A stretch of DNA of 13,815 nucleotides from Micrococcales bacterium (GCA_030452775.1 JAKDLQ010000035.1:1-13815), one strand, 5' to 3'; counted from the first letter of the stretch, positions 1 to 6,947 are shown. Notes: generated from the letters alone by a model not told the origin. A program made the numbers and translations.

Positions 1-55
1 TCGACTTGGCGCGGGCGCGGCCTGTGGATGAAGGGGCCACTCGACTGGCACGGTC

Positions 56-613
56 TCAGACCCGGGGCGGGCGCTCGAGGTCGAGGGGATAGGCGAAGGT
101 GTAGGCGGCGACGCGCCTCGCCTGCGGGTTGCCCTGGCCGACGCGGCGGTAGCGCTCGAGGACCTCGACGATGTCGGCCGTCATGGCTCGCAGCTGCTCG
201 GTCGTGACGAGGACCATCGCGTCTCGCCCGCTGCTCGCGTCCTGCCAGTCGAGCGGCCACGTCCGGGCGACGGCGAGCCACCGCTCGTACTGCTCCCCGA
301 AATGGCGCGCATAGTCACGGGCCAGCCACCCGAGCGCGGCCTCGGCGTCCTCGTCGCCGGCGACATCGCTCGGGTACCACCGGGGATTCGCGTCGGTGGC
401 GCGCCAGAGCCGCCGCTTGCCGACGCCCCGCCCGGTGTCGTGTACGAGGCCGGCCGCCTCGAGGCGACGCAGGTGGTAGCTCGTCGCGCCGGAGTTGGTC
501 CCGAGCGTCGCGGCGAGCTCGGTGGCAGTGGCCGGGCCGCCTACCCGTAGCTGCTGGACGAGCCGTCCGCGCAGCGGGTGGGCGAGGGCGCGCAGGGCCG
601 GATCGGCGGGCAT
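56..613 (-). CDS. ArsR-type winged-helix transcriptional regulator
   Basis: Predicted DNA-binding regulator of about 185 residues. The N-terminal 75 residues form an ArsR-like winged helix: an opening helix with ALAHPLRGRLVQQL (9-22), then TATELAATLGTNSGATSYHL (28-47) with the recognition helix around 41-57, and a basic wing near GKRRLWRA. The C-terminal 110 residues are helical and charged, with no cysteine or histidine cluster that would mark a metal sensor, so the ligand is unknown. I prefer the ATG at 613 over the GTG at 634. It lacks a well-spaced Shine-Dalgarno sequence, but a -10-like hexamer lies 6 nt before it, consistent with a leaderless transcript. The gene is divergent from the rplM operon and has no evident target operon in view. 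The fold is confident, the role is unknown, and the start is uncertain. Confidence 0.8.
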   Translation of the reverse strand: MPADPALRALAHPLRGRLVQQLRVGGPATATELAATLGTNSGATSYHLRRLEAAGLVHDTGRGVGKRRLWRATDANPRWYPSDVAGDEDAEAALGWLARDYARHFGEQYERWLAVARTWPLDWQDASSGRDAMVLVTTEQLRAMTADIVEVLERYRRVGQGNPQARRVAAYTFAYPLDLERPPRV

Positions 614-614
614 G

Positions 615-635
615 TGTACAGAATACCTTTGCACA
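615..635. promoter_or_regulatory. Candidate autoregulatory operator at the regulator start
   Basis: An imperfect inverted repeat: TGTACA (615-620) and TGCACA (630-635) match as reverse complements at 5 of 6 positions, with centres 15 bp apart. It overlaps the proposed -10 and spacer of the ArsR-type gene. ArsR-family proteins commonly bind such dyads in their own promoter, so autorepression is a reasonable inference, but the dyad is short. Confidence 0.3.
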
Positions 636-648
636 ATTCATTTGCCCA
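620..648 (-). promoter_or_regulatory. Candidate leaderless promoter of the ArsR-type regulator
   Basis: Read on the minus strand, TGGGCA (643-648) and TATTCT (620-625) are separated by 17 nt, and the ATG at 613 begins 6 nt after the -10 element. This matches 4 of 6 positions of the -35 consensus and would start the transcript at or next to the ATG. It is a pattern match only. Confidence 0.4.
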
Positions 649-721
649 TAGGGGTGCGCGATAGGCCGCTGGATGGAGTCTGTGCAGGTCAGTGCCGCTT
701 TTTCGGGCGGCCCGAGCCGAT

Positions 722-750
722 TTGGGCCGGCCGTCCCTGGTCCGTACCAT
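722..750 (+). promoter_or_regulatory. Candidate housekeeping promoter of rplM-rpsI
   Basis: TTGGGC (722-727) and TACCAT (745-750) are separated by exactly 17 nt, a good match to an actinobacterial housekeeping-sigma promoter. It would start transcription near 757 and leave a leader of about 100 nt before rplM. A 6-bp inverted repeat, CGGCCC (708-713) with GGGCCG (724-729), overlaps the -35 element and could be a protein-binding site or chance in GC-rich DNA. The rest of 635-721 shows nothing else that I recognise. Confidence 0.55.
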
Positions 751-756
751 AGGTGA

Positions 757-860
757 GGTTGTGCAGCGGCTGCCCGCGACCAGCCCGGCGGGAACGGCCG
801 GGGCGATGCGGACCGAGCTCAGCGGCATACCGGCAAACATCGAAGCGAAGGCAGACTCCA
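757..860 (+). other. rplM 5' leader with GC-rich hairpin
   Basis: This is the predicted untranslated leader of the rplM-rpsI transcript. It contains a stem CCCGGC (784-789) with GCCGGG (797-802) around a 7-nt loop, and one copy of the recurrent motif GCGGCATAC (822-830) about 20 nt before the ribosome-binding site. L13 autoregulates its own messenger in some bacteria, but I see no match here that I can name to a known leader family. Confidence 0.35.
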
Positions 861-1304
861 TTGCGCACCTACACCCCCAAGCCCGGCGAGGTCACTCGCA
901 CGTGGCACGTCATCGACGCGACCGACGTCGTGCTTGGCAGGCTGGCGAGCCAGGCAGCGATCCTCCTGCGCGGCAAGCACAAGCCGCAGTTCGCCCCGCA
1001 CGTCGACATCGGCGACTTCGTCATCATCATCAACGCCGACAGGGTCGCCCTCACCGGCGCCAAGCTCGAGCAGAAGACCTCCTACCGCCACTCCGGCTTC
1101 CCGGGCGGTCTCAAGGCGACCAGCTACACCGAGCTGCTTGCCAAGAGCCCGGAGAAGGCCGTCGAGAAGGCGATCCGCGGCATGCTGCCGAAGAACTCGA
1201 TCGCTCGCCGACAGCTCACCAAGCTCAAGGTCTATCGCGGTCCTGAGCATCCGCACCAGGCCCAGCGGCCAGTCCCCTTCGAGATCACCCAGGTCGCGCA
1301 GTAG
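861..1304 (+). CDS. rplM: 50S ribosomal protein L13
   Basis: L13 is one of the first proteins to bind 23S rRNA during assembly of the large ribosomal subunit. The 147-residue product begins MRTYTPKPGE, the usual actinobacterial L13 N terminus, and carries the family features GRLASQAA (26-33), GMLPKN (107-112) and GPEHPHQAQRP (127-137). The start is a TTG at 861, chosen because it gives this N terminus and full family length, and because GAAGG (847-851) lies 9 nt upstream. Upstream in-frame GTG/ATG codons would add about 36 residues unlike L13. rpsI follows after a 34-nt gap, the standard L13-S9 pair. A TTG start on a highly expressed gene is unusual but not rare in actinobacteria. Confidence 0.97.
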   Translation: MRTYTPKPGEVTRTWHVIDATDVVLGRLASQAAILLRGKHKPQFAPHVDIGDFVIIINADRVALTGAKLEQKTSYRHSGFPGGLKATSYTELLAKSPEKAVEKAIRGMLPKNSIARRQLTKLKVYRGPEHPHQAQRPVPFEITQVAQ

Positions 1305-1338
1305 GCCCCGGCTTGCTCCGTAGAAAGCGAACAGACAC

Positions 1339-1842
1339 GTGACTGACATTGCCAACGAGGACGTCCTCGATACCGACGAGCCGGAGCTGACCGAGTACAC
1401 CTCGGAGTCCGAGACGGCCGTCGCCGGGGAGGTGAGGCGAGCTCGCCAGGTCGGGGTTCCGGGCGCGGCCACCGGTCGACGCAAGCAGGCCATCGCCCGC
1501 GTCCGGATCGTCCCGGGGAGCGGCGAGTGGAAGATCAACGGTCGCACCCTGGAGGGGTACTTCCCCAACAAGGTGCACCAGCAGATCGTCCGGGAGCCCC
1601 TCACCATCCTCGAGCTCGACGGCTCCTACGACGTGCTCGTGCGCGTGCACGGCGGTGGCCCCTCCGGTCAGGCCGGCGCGGTCCGCCTCGGCGTGGCTCG
1701 CTCGCTCAACGGGGTCGACGAGGAGCTCAACCGCCCGACGCTGAAGAAGGCCGGCTTCCTGCGCCGCGACGCCCGCGTGCCCGAGCGCAAGAAGGCGGGT
1801 CTGAAGAAGGCCCGCAAGGCTCCGCAGTACTCCAAGCGCTGA
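1339..1842 (+). CDS. rpsI: 30S ribosomal protein S9
   Basis: S9 belongs to the small subunit, and its C-terminal tail reaches the P-site tRNA. The 167-residue product has the S9 core from about residue 46 (GRRKQAIARVRIVPGSG), the signature HGGGPSGQAGA (104-114), and the basic tail ending KKARKAPQYSKR with the expected terminal Lys-Arg. Residues 1-40 are an acidic extension rich in Asp, Glu and Thr. It is absent from the roughly 130-residue enterobacterial protein, but actinobacterial S9 often has an N-terminal extension. The start is GTG at 1339. Its ribosome-binding site is weak, so translational coupling to rplM is likely. Confidence 0.97.
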   Translation: MTDIANEDVLDTDEPELTEYTSESETAVAGEVRRARQVGVPGAATGRRKQAIARVRIVPGSGEWKINGRTLEGYFPNKVHQQIVREPLTILELDGSYDVLVRVHGGGPSGQAGAVRLGVARSLNGVDEELNRPTLKKAGFLRRDARVPERKKAGLKKARKAPQYSKR

Positions 1843-1853
1843 TCAGCCCGGCT

Positions 1854-1896
1854 GCACTCGGCGGCACACCGAGGAGCAGGTATGCCGCCGAGCTGC
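1854..1896 (+). terminator. Candidate hairpin terminator or attenuator after rpsI
   Basis: A perfect 10-bp inverted repeat, CTCGGCGGCA (1857-1866) with TGCCGCCGAG (1883-1892), has a 16-nt loop. GCA (1854-1856) and TGC (1894-1896) extend the stem across a single bulged base. No U-tract follows, which is common for actinobacterial terminators. It begins 12 nt after the rpsI stop and ends 54 nt before glmM, so it could separate ribosomal-protein expression from glmM. The right arm contains the recurrent motif GTATGCCGC. Confidence 0.5.
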
Positions 1897-1949
1897 GCCC
1901 CCAGCGGTAGCCTTCCTCGAAACAACGCGGCGAACGGAAGGCACCCAAC

Positions 1950-3296
1950 GTGGCTCGACTCTTCGGCACGGACGGCGTCCGTGGTGTGGCAAATCAGGAC
2001 ATCACCGCCGAGCTCGTCTTGGACCTGTCGGTCGCGGCAGCCCATGTGCTCGCAGAGGTCGGTGCGTTCCGGGGGCACCGGCCGGTGGCCGTCGTCGGGC
2101 GCGATCCGCGTGCCTCCGGGGAGTTCCTCGCAGCGGCCACCGTAGCCGGGCTGGCGTCGGCGGGAGTGGACGTGCGTGATGCCGGCGTGCTGCCGACGCC
2201 CGCCATCGCCTACCTCGTCGCCGAGCAGCAGGCCGACCTCGGGGCGATGCTGTCGGCTTCGCACAACCCGATGCCCGACAACGGCATCAAGTTCTTCGCC
2301 CGAGGTGGGCACAAGCTTGCCGACGACCTCGAGGACCGGATCGAGGCCCGGTTGCGCGAGGACTGGGCGCGCCCCACGGGCGGCGGAGTCGGCCGGATCT
2401 CCCAGCTCATCGACGGGGGCTTCCGATATGTCGCGCACCTGCTCTCCTGCCTGCCGAATCGCCTCGACGGGCTCCACGTCGTCATCGATGCCGCCCACGG
2501 GGCGGCATCGCTCGTCGCGCCACGGGCGTTCGAGGAGGCAGGGGCGCACGTGACGCTCATCGGGGTCAGCCCCGACGGGATCAACATCAACGACGGCGTC
2601 GGTTCGACCCACCTCGAGGCGCTCAAGCGCGCCGTCGTCGAGGCGGGTGCCGACTTCGGCATCGCGCTCGACGGTGACGCGGATCGGTGCCTCGCGGTGG
2701 ACGCGACGGGCAGCGAGGTCGACGGCGACCAGATCATGGCCATCCTCGCGCTCGCGTTCAAGGAGCAGGGGGGCTTGCGCGGCGACACGATCGTCGCGAC
2801 GGTGATGTCCAACCTGGGGATGATCCATGCGCTCGGCTCGGCCGGCATCACGGTCGTGCAGACCGCGGTCGGCGACCGCTACGTCCTCGAAGGAATGCGC
2901 AACGGGGATTTCTCGCTCGGGGGCGAGCAGTCCGGGCACGTGGTCATGAGCAGGTACGGCACGACGGGGGACGGCACGCTGACCGGCCTGATGCTCGCTG
3001 CCCGCGTCGCCGCGACGGGGCGGACCCTCGGCGACCTCGCCTCGGTGATGTCGCACTTCCCGCAGGTCCTGGTCAACGTCAGGGACGTCGACAAGTCGCG
3101 ACTCGAGTCGAGCGTCGCGGTGCGCGCGGCCGTGCTCGACGTCGAGTCGCAGCTCGGCCCCTCCGGCCGGGTGCTGCTGCGCAAGTCGGGCACCGAGCCG
3201 GTCGTGCGAGTCATGGTCGAGGCGCGTGACGCCGCCCAAGCCCGCGCGCTCGCGGACCGGCTCGTCGACGTCGTCATGGCCGAGCTCTCCCTGTGA
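1950..3296 (+). CDS. glmM: Phosphoglucosamine mutase GlmM
   Basis: GlmM converts glucosamine-6-phosphate to glucosamine-1-phosphate in the cytoplasm, feeding UDP-GlcNAc and peptidoglycan synthesis. The 448-residue product is full length for the family. It has the N-terminal LFGTDGVRG motif (4-12), the phosphoserine loop SASHNP with Ser104 as the phosphorylated residue, the metal loop DGDADR (241-246), the sugar-binding GEQSGH (325-330), and the C-terminal phosphate-binding loop RKSGTEPVVRVM (411-422). The GTG start at 1950 gives the conserved MARLFGTDG opening, with GGAAGG (1936-1941) 8 nt upstream. Its place after rplM-rpsI is a conserved actinobacterial arrangement. Confidence 0.97.
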   Translation: MARLFGTDGVRGVANQDITAELVLDLSVAAAHVLAEVGAFRGHRPVAVVGRDPRASGEFLAAATVAGLASAGVDVRDAGVLPTPAIAYLVAEQQADLGAMLSASHNPMPDNGIKFFARGGHKLADDLEDRIEARLREDWARPTGGGVGRISQLIDGGFRYVAHLLSCLPNRLDGLHVVIDAAHGAASLVAPRAFEEAGAHVTLIGVSPDGININDGVGSTHLEALKRAVVEAGADFGIALDGDADRCLAVDATGSEVDGDQIMAILALAFKEQGGLRGDTIVATVMSNLGMIHALGSAGITVVQTAVGDRYVLEGMRNGDFSLGGEQSGHVVMSRYGTTGDGTLTGLMLAARVAATGRTLGDLASVMSHFPQVLVNVRDVDKSRLESSVAVRAAVLDVESQLGPSGRVLLRKSGTEPVVRVMVEARDAAQARALADRLVDVVMAELSL

Positions 3297-3306
3297 GCCG
3301 TCCCCG

Positions 3307-3855
3307 ATGAGCTGGCCGACCACGAGCCGTGCCACGGTCTACCAGAACCCCTGGATCACCGTGACGGAGGATGCCGTGACGAGGCCCGACGGGACGGACG
3401 GCATCTACGGCGTCGTCGAGCTGCGACACGCCGCCGTCTTCGTCGTCGCCGTCACGCCGGACGATCAGGTGCTCCTGGTCACCGTGGAGCGGCATACGGT
3501 CGGCCGGTCCATCGAGGTCCCCTCGGGCGGCACCGACGGCCAGGACCCGCTCGCGGCCGCGCAGCGTGAACTCGCCGAGGAGACCGGCTATGTCGCGAGA
3601 TCGTGGCGCCGGGTCGGGCAGATGTCGGCACTCAACGGCATCTGCCGGGCTCCGGAGCTCGTCTATCTCGCGACCGATCTCTCGCGGCCTGCGTCAGCAT
3701 CCGACTCGAGCGCCCGGCGACGCGAGGGCATCGGCGCAGTGCAGTGGGTGCCGATGCGCGAGGTCCTGGCCATGGTGCAGAGCTCCCGGATCACCGACGG
3801 CGAGACGATGGCGGCGCTGTTCCTCGCTCTGCTCGAGCTCGGCCGCGTCAGCTGA
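3307..3855 (+). CDS. Nudix hydrolase, ADP-ribose pyrophosphatase-like
   Basis: This 182-residue protein has a Nudix fold and probably hydrolyses a nucleoside diphosphate linked to another group. A start at ATG 3307, 10 nt after the glmM stop, is preferred because earlier in-frame starts would lie inside glmM. It has a preceding strand HAAVFVVAVTPDDQVLLV (41-58) and EVPSGGTDGQ (70-79), then RELAEETGY (87-95), the core of the Nudix box. The first part of the box is degenerate: the usual Gly and Glu positions read Ser and Gln, while the metal-binding Arg-Glu-x2-Glu-Glu core is intact. The arrangement resembles the ADP-ribose/GDP-mannose pyrophosphatase branch, but the substrate cannot be told. 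No clear ribosome-binding site is visible, so coupling to glmM is likely. Confidence 0.85.
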   Translation: MSWPTTSRATVYQNPWITVTEDAVTRPDGTDGIYGVVELRHAAVFVVAVTPDDQVLLVTVERHTVGRSIEVPSGGTDGQDPLAAAQRELAEETGYVARSWRRVGQMSALNGICRAPELVYLATDLSRPASASDSSARRREGIGAVQWVPMREVLAMVQSSRITDGETMAALFLALLELGRVS

Positions 3856-3890
3856 TCCGCCGGAGGTCCGCGTGCCCTCGCGCGCAGGAC

Positions 3891-3950
3891 GCGTCAGCCC
3901 ACGCCTCAGTCCATGCCTCAGTCCATGCCTCAGTCCATGCCTCAGTCCAC
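3891..3950. repeat. 12-bp tandem repeat covering the carbonic anhydrase stop
   Basis: Four tandem copies of GCCTCAGTCCAT start at 3903, 3915, 3927 and 3939. The last copy ends in C, and a degenerate fifth copy (10 of 12) lies at 3891-3902. The array sits between the Nudix stop (3855) and the convergent carbonic anhydrase gene and includes that gene's own stop codon. On the minus strand each unit carries TGA in the same frame. This array makes up most of the 86-nt convergent gap, and I see no convincing terminator there. Confidence 0.95.
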
Positions 3951-4457
3951 GGGCTCCAGCAGCCCCGTATCGACGTCGTAGATGAACCCGCCGACGAGCG
4001 TGGAGGCGGGGATGAGCGGGTGCGAGCGCACCTTGGCCAGGTCCTCGCGCAGCTTCTGCACCTGGTCGTCAACGACCCGGAAGCTCTGCCAGGACGCATC
4101 GACACCGGCGAGCTGCGTGATCTGCTCACGCAGCTCGTTCTCGGTGCTCGTCGTCATCGCGCACTTGGTGTGCGGGATCACGAGCACCCGATTGACGTTG
4201 AGCAGGTGGACCGCGAGCACCAGCGCCTCGAGGGCCTGCTCGGTAACCCGGCCACCCGGGTTGCGGAAGATCTTCGCGTCCCCAGGCTCGAGCCCGACGA
4301 TGCCGAGCGGGGCGATCCGGGAGTCCATGCAGGTGACGATGGCGACACCGGCCTGGGCGATGCCGTCGAAGCCACCGAGGTGGAAGTTCTCCGCGTAGTG
4401 GCGGTTCGCGGCGAGCAAGTCGTCGAAGTTCTTGGGGTTGCTCGGCTTCGCGGTCAT
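3942..4457 (-). CDS. Beta-class carbonic anhydrase
   Basis: The enzyme interconverts CO2 and bicarbonate using a zinc ion in the cytoplasm. In the 171-residue product the zinc ligands and dyad are plain: CMDSR with Cys43, Asp45 and Arg47, and HTKC with His96 and Cys99. The surrounding IFRNPGGRV (63-71) is also typical of the family. The length and HTKC variant fit the short beta-CA group that includes mycobacterial Rv1284. The ATG at 4457 has AGAGGGA about 5 nt upstream. It is transcribed alone, divergent from the sugar transporter and convergent with the Nudix gene. The stop codon is the first of five in-frame TGA codons provided by the 12-bp repeat. Confidence 0.93.
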   Translation of the reverse strand: MTAKPSNPKNFDDLLAANRHYAENFHLGGFDGIAQAGVAIVTCMDSRIAPLGIVGLEPGDAKIFRNPGGRVTEQALEALVLAVHLLNVNRVLVIPHTKCAMTTSTENELREQITQLAGVDASWQSFRVVDDQVQKLREDLAKVRSHPLIPASTLVGGFIYDVDTGLLEPVD

Positions 4458-4665
4458 GGAGTCCCTCTCGTGTGGGGATGGCGGTCGGGAAGAGCCGGTA
4501 GGGCCTCGTGGCCTGCCGTGTCGGTCACGGGCTTGTAAAGGTCAGCGTAACGACCGTGTCGCGCTGGCGGGCCTCGCGACAGTGGAGTAGACAAGGGTGT
4601 CGTCGGTGCTGACCGGTGAGGACTCCTCACGCGAGATGTCGCCGGCGCGACGGGAAGGAGTTCTG
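4458..4665. other. Divergent intergenic region, carbonic anhydrase/lpqY
   Basis: This 208-nt gap must hold the promoters of both divergent genes. I could not identify a convincing -35/-10 pair for either. TTGTAA (4533-4538) on the plus strand and TACGCT (4542-4547, minus) are weak candidates. The clearest element is the 15-bp palindrome at 4616-4630, listed separately. GGAAGGAG (4653-4660) is the lpqY ribosome-binding site. Confidence 0.5.
4616..4630. promoter_or_regulatory. Candidate operator upstream of the sugar transporter
   Basis: GTGAGGACTCCTCAC is a perfect palindrome of two 7-bp arms around one central base, ending 35 nt before the lpqY start. A near-continuous dyad at this position is more likely a protein-binding site than an RNA hairpin, because the loop would be too small. 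Sugar transporter operons are often controlled by LacI or GntR repressors, but no regulator gene lies beside this one, so the assignment is inference. Confidence 0.35.
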
Positions 4666-5994
4666 GTGACCGGTTGCGCTCAAGCACCCCACCGGCGGCG
4701 ACGGAGTATCACCGGAGCAGTTGCCGTAGCGGCCGCGTCCGGGCTGTTGCTCTCGGCCTGCGGATCGCCGGCGGCGGCCGGCCCCCCGGTGTTGACGTGG
4801 TACATCAACCCGGACGGCGGAGGCGCCAATCCCACCAAAGGAGGGCAGGCGCAGCTGGCCAAGGAGTGCACCGATGCCGCTGGCGGTCAGTACTCCATCA
4901 GCATCCAGCTCCTGCCCAACAGCGCGAGCGACCAGCGTCAGCAACTGCTGCGCCGCCTCGCGGCCAAGGACGTCGGCATGGACATGATGTCGATGGACCC
5001 GGTCTTCGTCGCGGAGTTCGCCGAGGCCACCTTCCTCGACGACGTGCCCGCCGACTCCGCCGACGAGCTCACCAAGGACGCCGTCAAGCCGGCGATCGAT
5101 GCGGCGACGTGGAAGGACAAGCTGGTCGCGGCCCCGATGTGGGCCAACACGCAGCTGCTCTGGTATCGCAAGTCGGTGGCCAAGGCGGCCGGGCTCGATA
5201 TGAACCAACCGGTGACCTGGGACCAGCTCATCGACGCGGCCAAGTCGCAGGACGTGACGATCGGCGTGCAGGCCAGTCGCTACGAGGGCTACATGGTGTG
5301 GATCAATGCCCTCATCGAGGGCGCGGGCGGCCACATCGTCGAGAACCCCGGCGCTTCCGGGGACCAGCTCAAGTTCGGTCTCGCGAGCGAGGCCGGCAAG
5401 GAGGCCGCGGCCGTGATCCAGAAGGTCGCCCGAGAGGGTGTCGCCGGTCCGGCCATGGGCACCACGGACGAGACCGCGGCGCTGGACCTCTTCGCCAACG
5501 AGGCGACGAGCGGCTTCCTCGTCAACTGGCCCTACGTCTGGGCGGCGCTGCCGGACAAGAACGTCTCCTTCATCGATGACGTCGGGTGGGCCCGCTATCC
5601 GCAGACCGTGGCCGGGAAGGCCTCCAAGCCGCCCTTCGGCGGGATCGAACTCGGCGTCAACTCTGCGAGCACCCACAAGGAGCAGGCCTGGGACGCTGTC
5701 AAGTGCATCACCACGCCCGAGCACCAGAAGCTCTACATGCTCGGCACCGGCAACCCGGCCGCCAACAAGACGGTCTATGACGACCCGGAGATCAAGAAGA
5801 AGTTCCCCATGTCAGCGCTGATCCGCGAGTCCCTGGACGCTGCCGCCCCGCGTCCGCTGACCCAGTACTACGGTGACGTGTCCAGCGCCGTGCAGCGGAC
5901 CTTCAGCCCGCCGTCATCGGTCGACCCGGCCACCACGCCGCAGGCGGCGACCGATCTGATCACCGCCGTCCTGAGAGGGGATGCACTCCTGTGA
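4666..5994 (+). CDS. lpqY: LpqY-like sugar-binding lipoprotein of an ABC importer
   Basis: This is the extracytoplasmic solute-binding lipoprotein that delivers sugar to the SugAB channel. From the GTG at 4666 (GGAAGGAG 5 nt upstream) it has 442 residues: a basic Arg-rich start, a hydrophobic segment (15-29), and the lipobox LLSAC with Cys32 as the lipidated residue. The mature part matches mycobacterial LpqY in order, from memory of that protein: MDMMSMDPVFVAEFAEA (105-121), NTQLLWYR (161-168), a VWINAL..AGG segment, NWPYVWA, FGGIELGV, AWDAVKCI and a C-terminal KFPMSALIRESLDAA. LpqY binds trehalose, so trehalose is the likely ligand, though related disaccharides cannot be excluded. Its stop overlaps the sugA start by 4 nt. 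An upstream in-frame GTG at 4597 is rejected because it lacks a ribosome-binding site and displaces the signal peptide. Confidence 0.88.
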   Translation: MTGCAQAPHRRRRSITGAVAVAAASGLLLSACGSPAAAGPPVLTWYINPDGGGANPTKGGQAQLAKECTDAAGGQYSISIQLLPNSASDQRQQLLRRLAAKDVGMDMMSMDPVFVAEFAEATFLDDVPADSADELTKDAVKPAIDAATWKDKLVAAPMWANTQLLWYRKSVAKAAGLDMNQPVTWDQLIDAAKSQDVTIGVQASRYEGYMVWINALIEGAGGHIVENPGASGDQLKFGLASEAGKEAAAVIQKVAREGVAGPAMGTTDETAALDLFANEATSGFLVNWPYVWAALPDKNVSFIDDVGWARYPQTVAGKASKPPFGGIELGVNSASTHKEQAWDAVKCITTPEHQKLYMLGTGNPAANKTVYDDPEIKKKFPMSALIRESLDAAAPRPLTQYYGDVSSAVQRTFSPPSSVDPATTPQAATDLITAVLRGDALL

Positions 5995-6944
5995 GCGTCA
6001 CTCAGACCGATCCGCCGGCTCAGGCGAGCTCCAAGAAGAAGAAGAAGCAGGTCATGACGGACCGTGCGAAGGCCGAGCGGTCCCTCGGTTGGCGCCTCGC
6101 CGGCCCGGCCTTCGTCGTCATGGTGGCGGTCACCGGCTACCCGATCCTGCAGGCGATCTGGAACTCGTTCTTCAACTATCGGCTCACCGATCCGACGAAC
6201 AAGAAGTTCACCTTCCTCAACAACTACATCGTCGCCCTGAGCGACGGGGTGTTCTGGCAGGCGACCTGGGTCACCGTGCTCATCACGATCATCACCGTCG
6301 CGGTCGAGCTCGTCCTCGGCTTCATCATCGCCCTGGTCATGCACAAGATCGTCATCCCGCGGCGGTCTCTGCGGACGATCGTGCTCATCCCCTACTCGAT
6401 CATCACCGTCGTCTCGGCGTTCTCGTGGTTCTACGCCTTCCGGACCGATACGGGCTACATCAACCAGTGGTTCGCGTGGCTGCCTGGAATCGACGCCAGC
6501 ACCGACTGGTTCGGCGGATTCTGGGGCTCGATCTTGGTCATCTGCCTCTCCGAGATCTGGAAGACGACCCCGTTCATGTCGCTGCTCCTGCTCGCGGGGC
6601 TCGCCCAGGTGGACGCCTCCATGGAGGAAGCCGCCGAGGTGGACGGGGCCACCTGGTGGCAGCGCCTGACCCGGGTGATCCTGCCTAACATGAAGGCCGC
6701 GATCATGGTCGCCCTGCTCTTCCGGACCCTCGATGCGTTCCGGATCTTCGACAACATCTTCATCATGACGGGCGGCGCCAACGGTACCTCGTCCCTGTCG
6801 CTGCTGACCTACAACCAGGCCATCGACCGGGTGGAGATCGGGATGGGCTCGGCGCTCGCGGTCCTGTTGTTCCTCTTCGTCCTCGTCATCGCCGCGGCGT
6901 TCGTCAGAGGATTCAAGGTCGATCTCACCGGCGGGAGGAACTGA
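5991..6944 (+). CDS. sugA: ABC sugar transporter permease, SugA/MalF type
   Basis: One of two inner-membrane subunits of the importer, 317 residues long. A cytoplasmic N-terminal tail with a run of five lysines (15-19) precedes about six membrane segments, roughly 35-60, 93-118, 127-150, 178-203, 234-257 and 285-305. The cytoplasmic EAA loop that docks on the ATPase is MEEAAEVDGATWWQRLTRVI (211-230). The GTG start lies inside the lpqY stop (GTGA overlap), which indicates translational coupling. It pairs with the next gene as the SugA-SugB heterodimer. The assignment as SugA rests on gene order plus the LpqY-like partner. The sequence alone says carbohydrate uptake 1 family. Confidence 0.88.
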   Translation: MSVTQTDPPAQASSKKKKKQVMTDRAKAERSLGWRLAGPAFVVMVAVTGYPILQAIWNSFFNYRLTDPTNKKFTFLNNYIVALSDGVFWQATWVTVLITIITVAVELVLGFIIALVMHKIVIPRRSLRTIVLIPYSIITVVSAFSWFYAFRTDTGYINQWFAWLPGIDASTDWFGGFWGSILVICLSEIWKTTPFMSLLLLAGLAQVDASMEEAAEVDGATWWQRLTRVILPNMKAAIMVALLFRTLDAFRIFDNIFIMTGGANGTSSLSLLTYNQAIDRVEIGMGSALAVLLFLFVLVIAAAFVRGFKVDLTGGRN

Positions 6945-6947
6945 CCC

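Noticed and set aside
1..55. Window edge upstream of the regulator's stop codon
   Set aside because: Too short to assign. I see no coding pattern, hairpin or RNA gene.
1668..3335. A 555-codon minus-strand open frame opposite glmM
   Set aside because: It is antisense to a well-supported glmM, rich in Arg, Asp and Gly, and has no recognisable domain. Such frames are expected in DNA with GC-rich third codon positions.
3848..4129. A frame encoding Trp-Thr-Glu-Ala repeats over the 12-bp array
   Set aside because: It is an out-of-frame reading of the carbonic anhydrase gene. The repeat peptide is a by-product of the DNA repeat, with no independent start signal.
6033..6047. Five AAG codons in sugA as a possible slippage or frameshift site
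   Set aside because: The frame is intact on both sides, and a lysine-rich cytoplasmic tail is unremarkable in this permease type.
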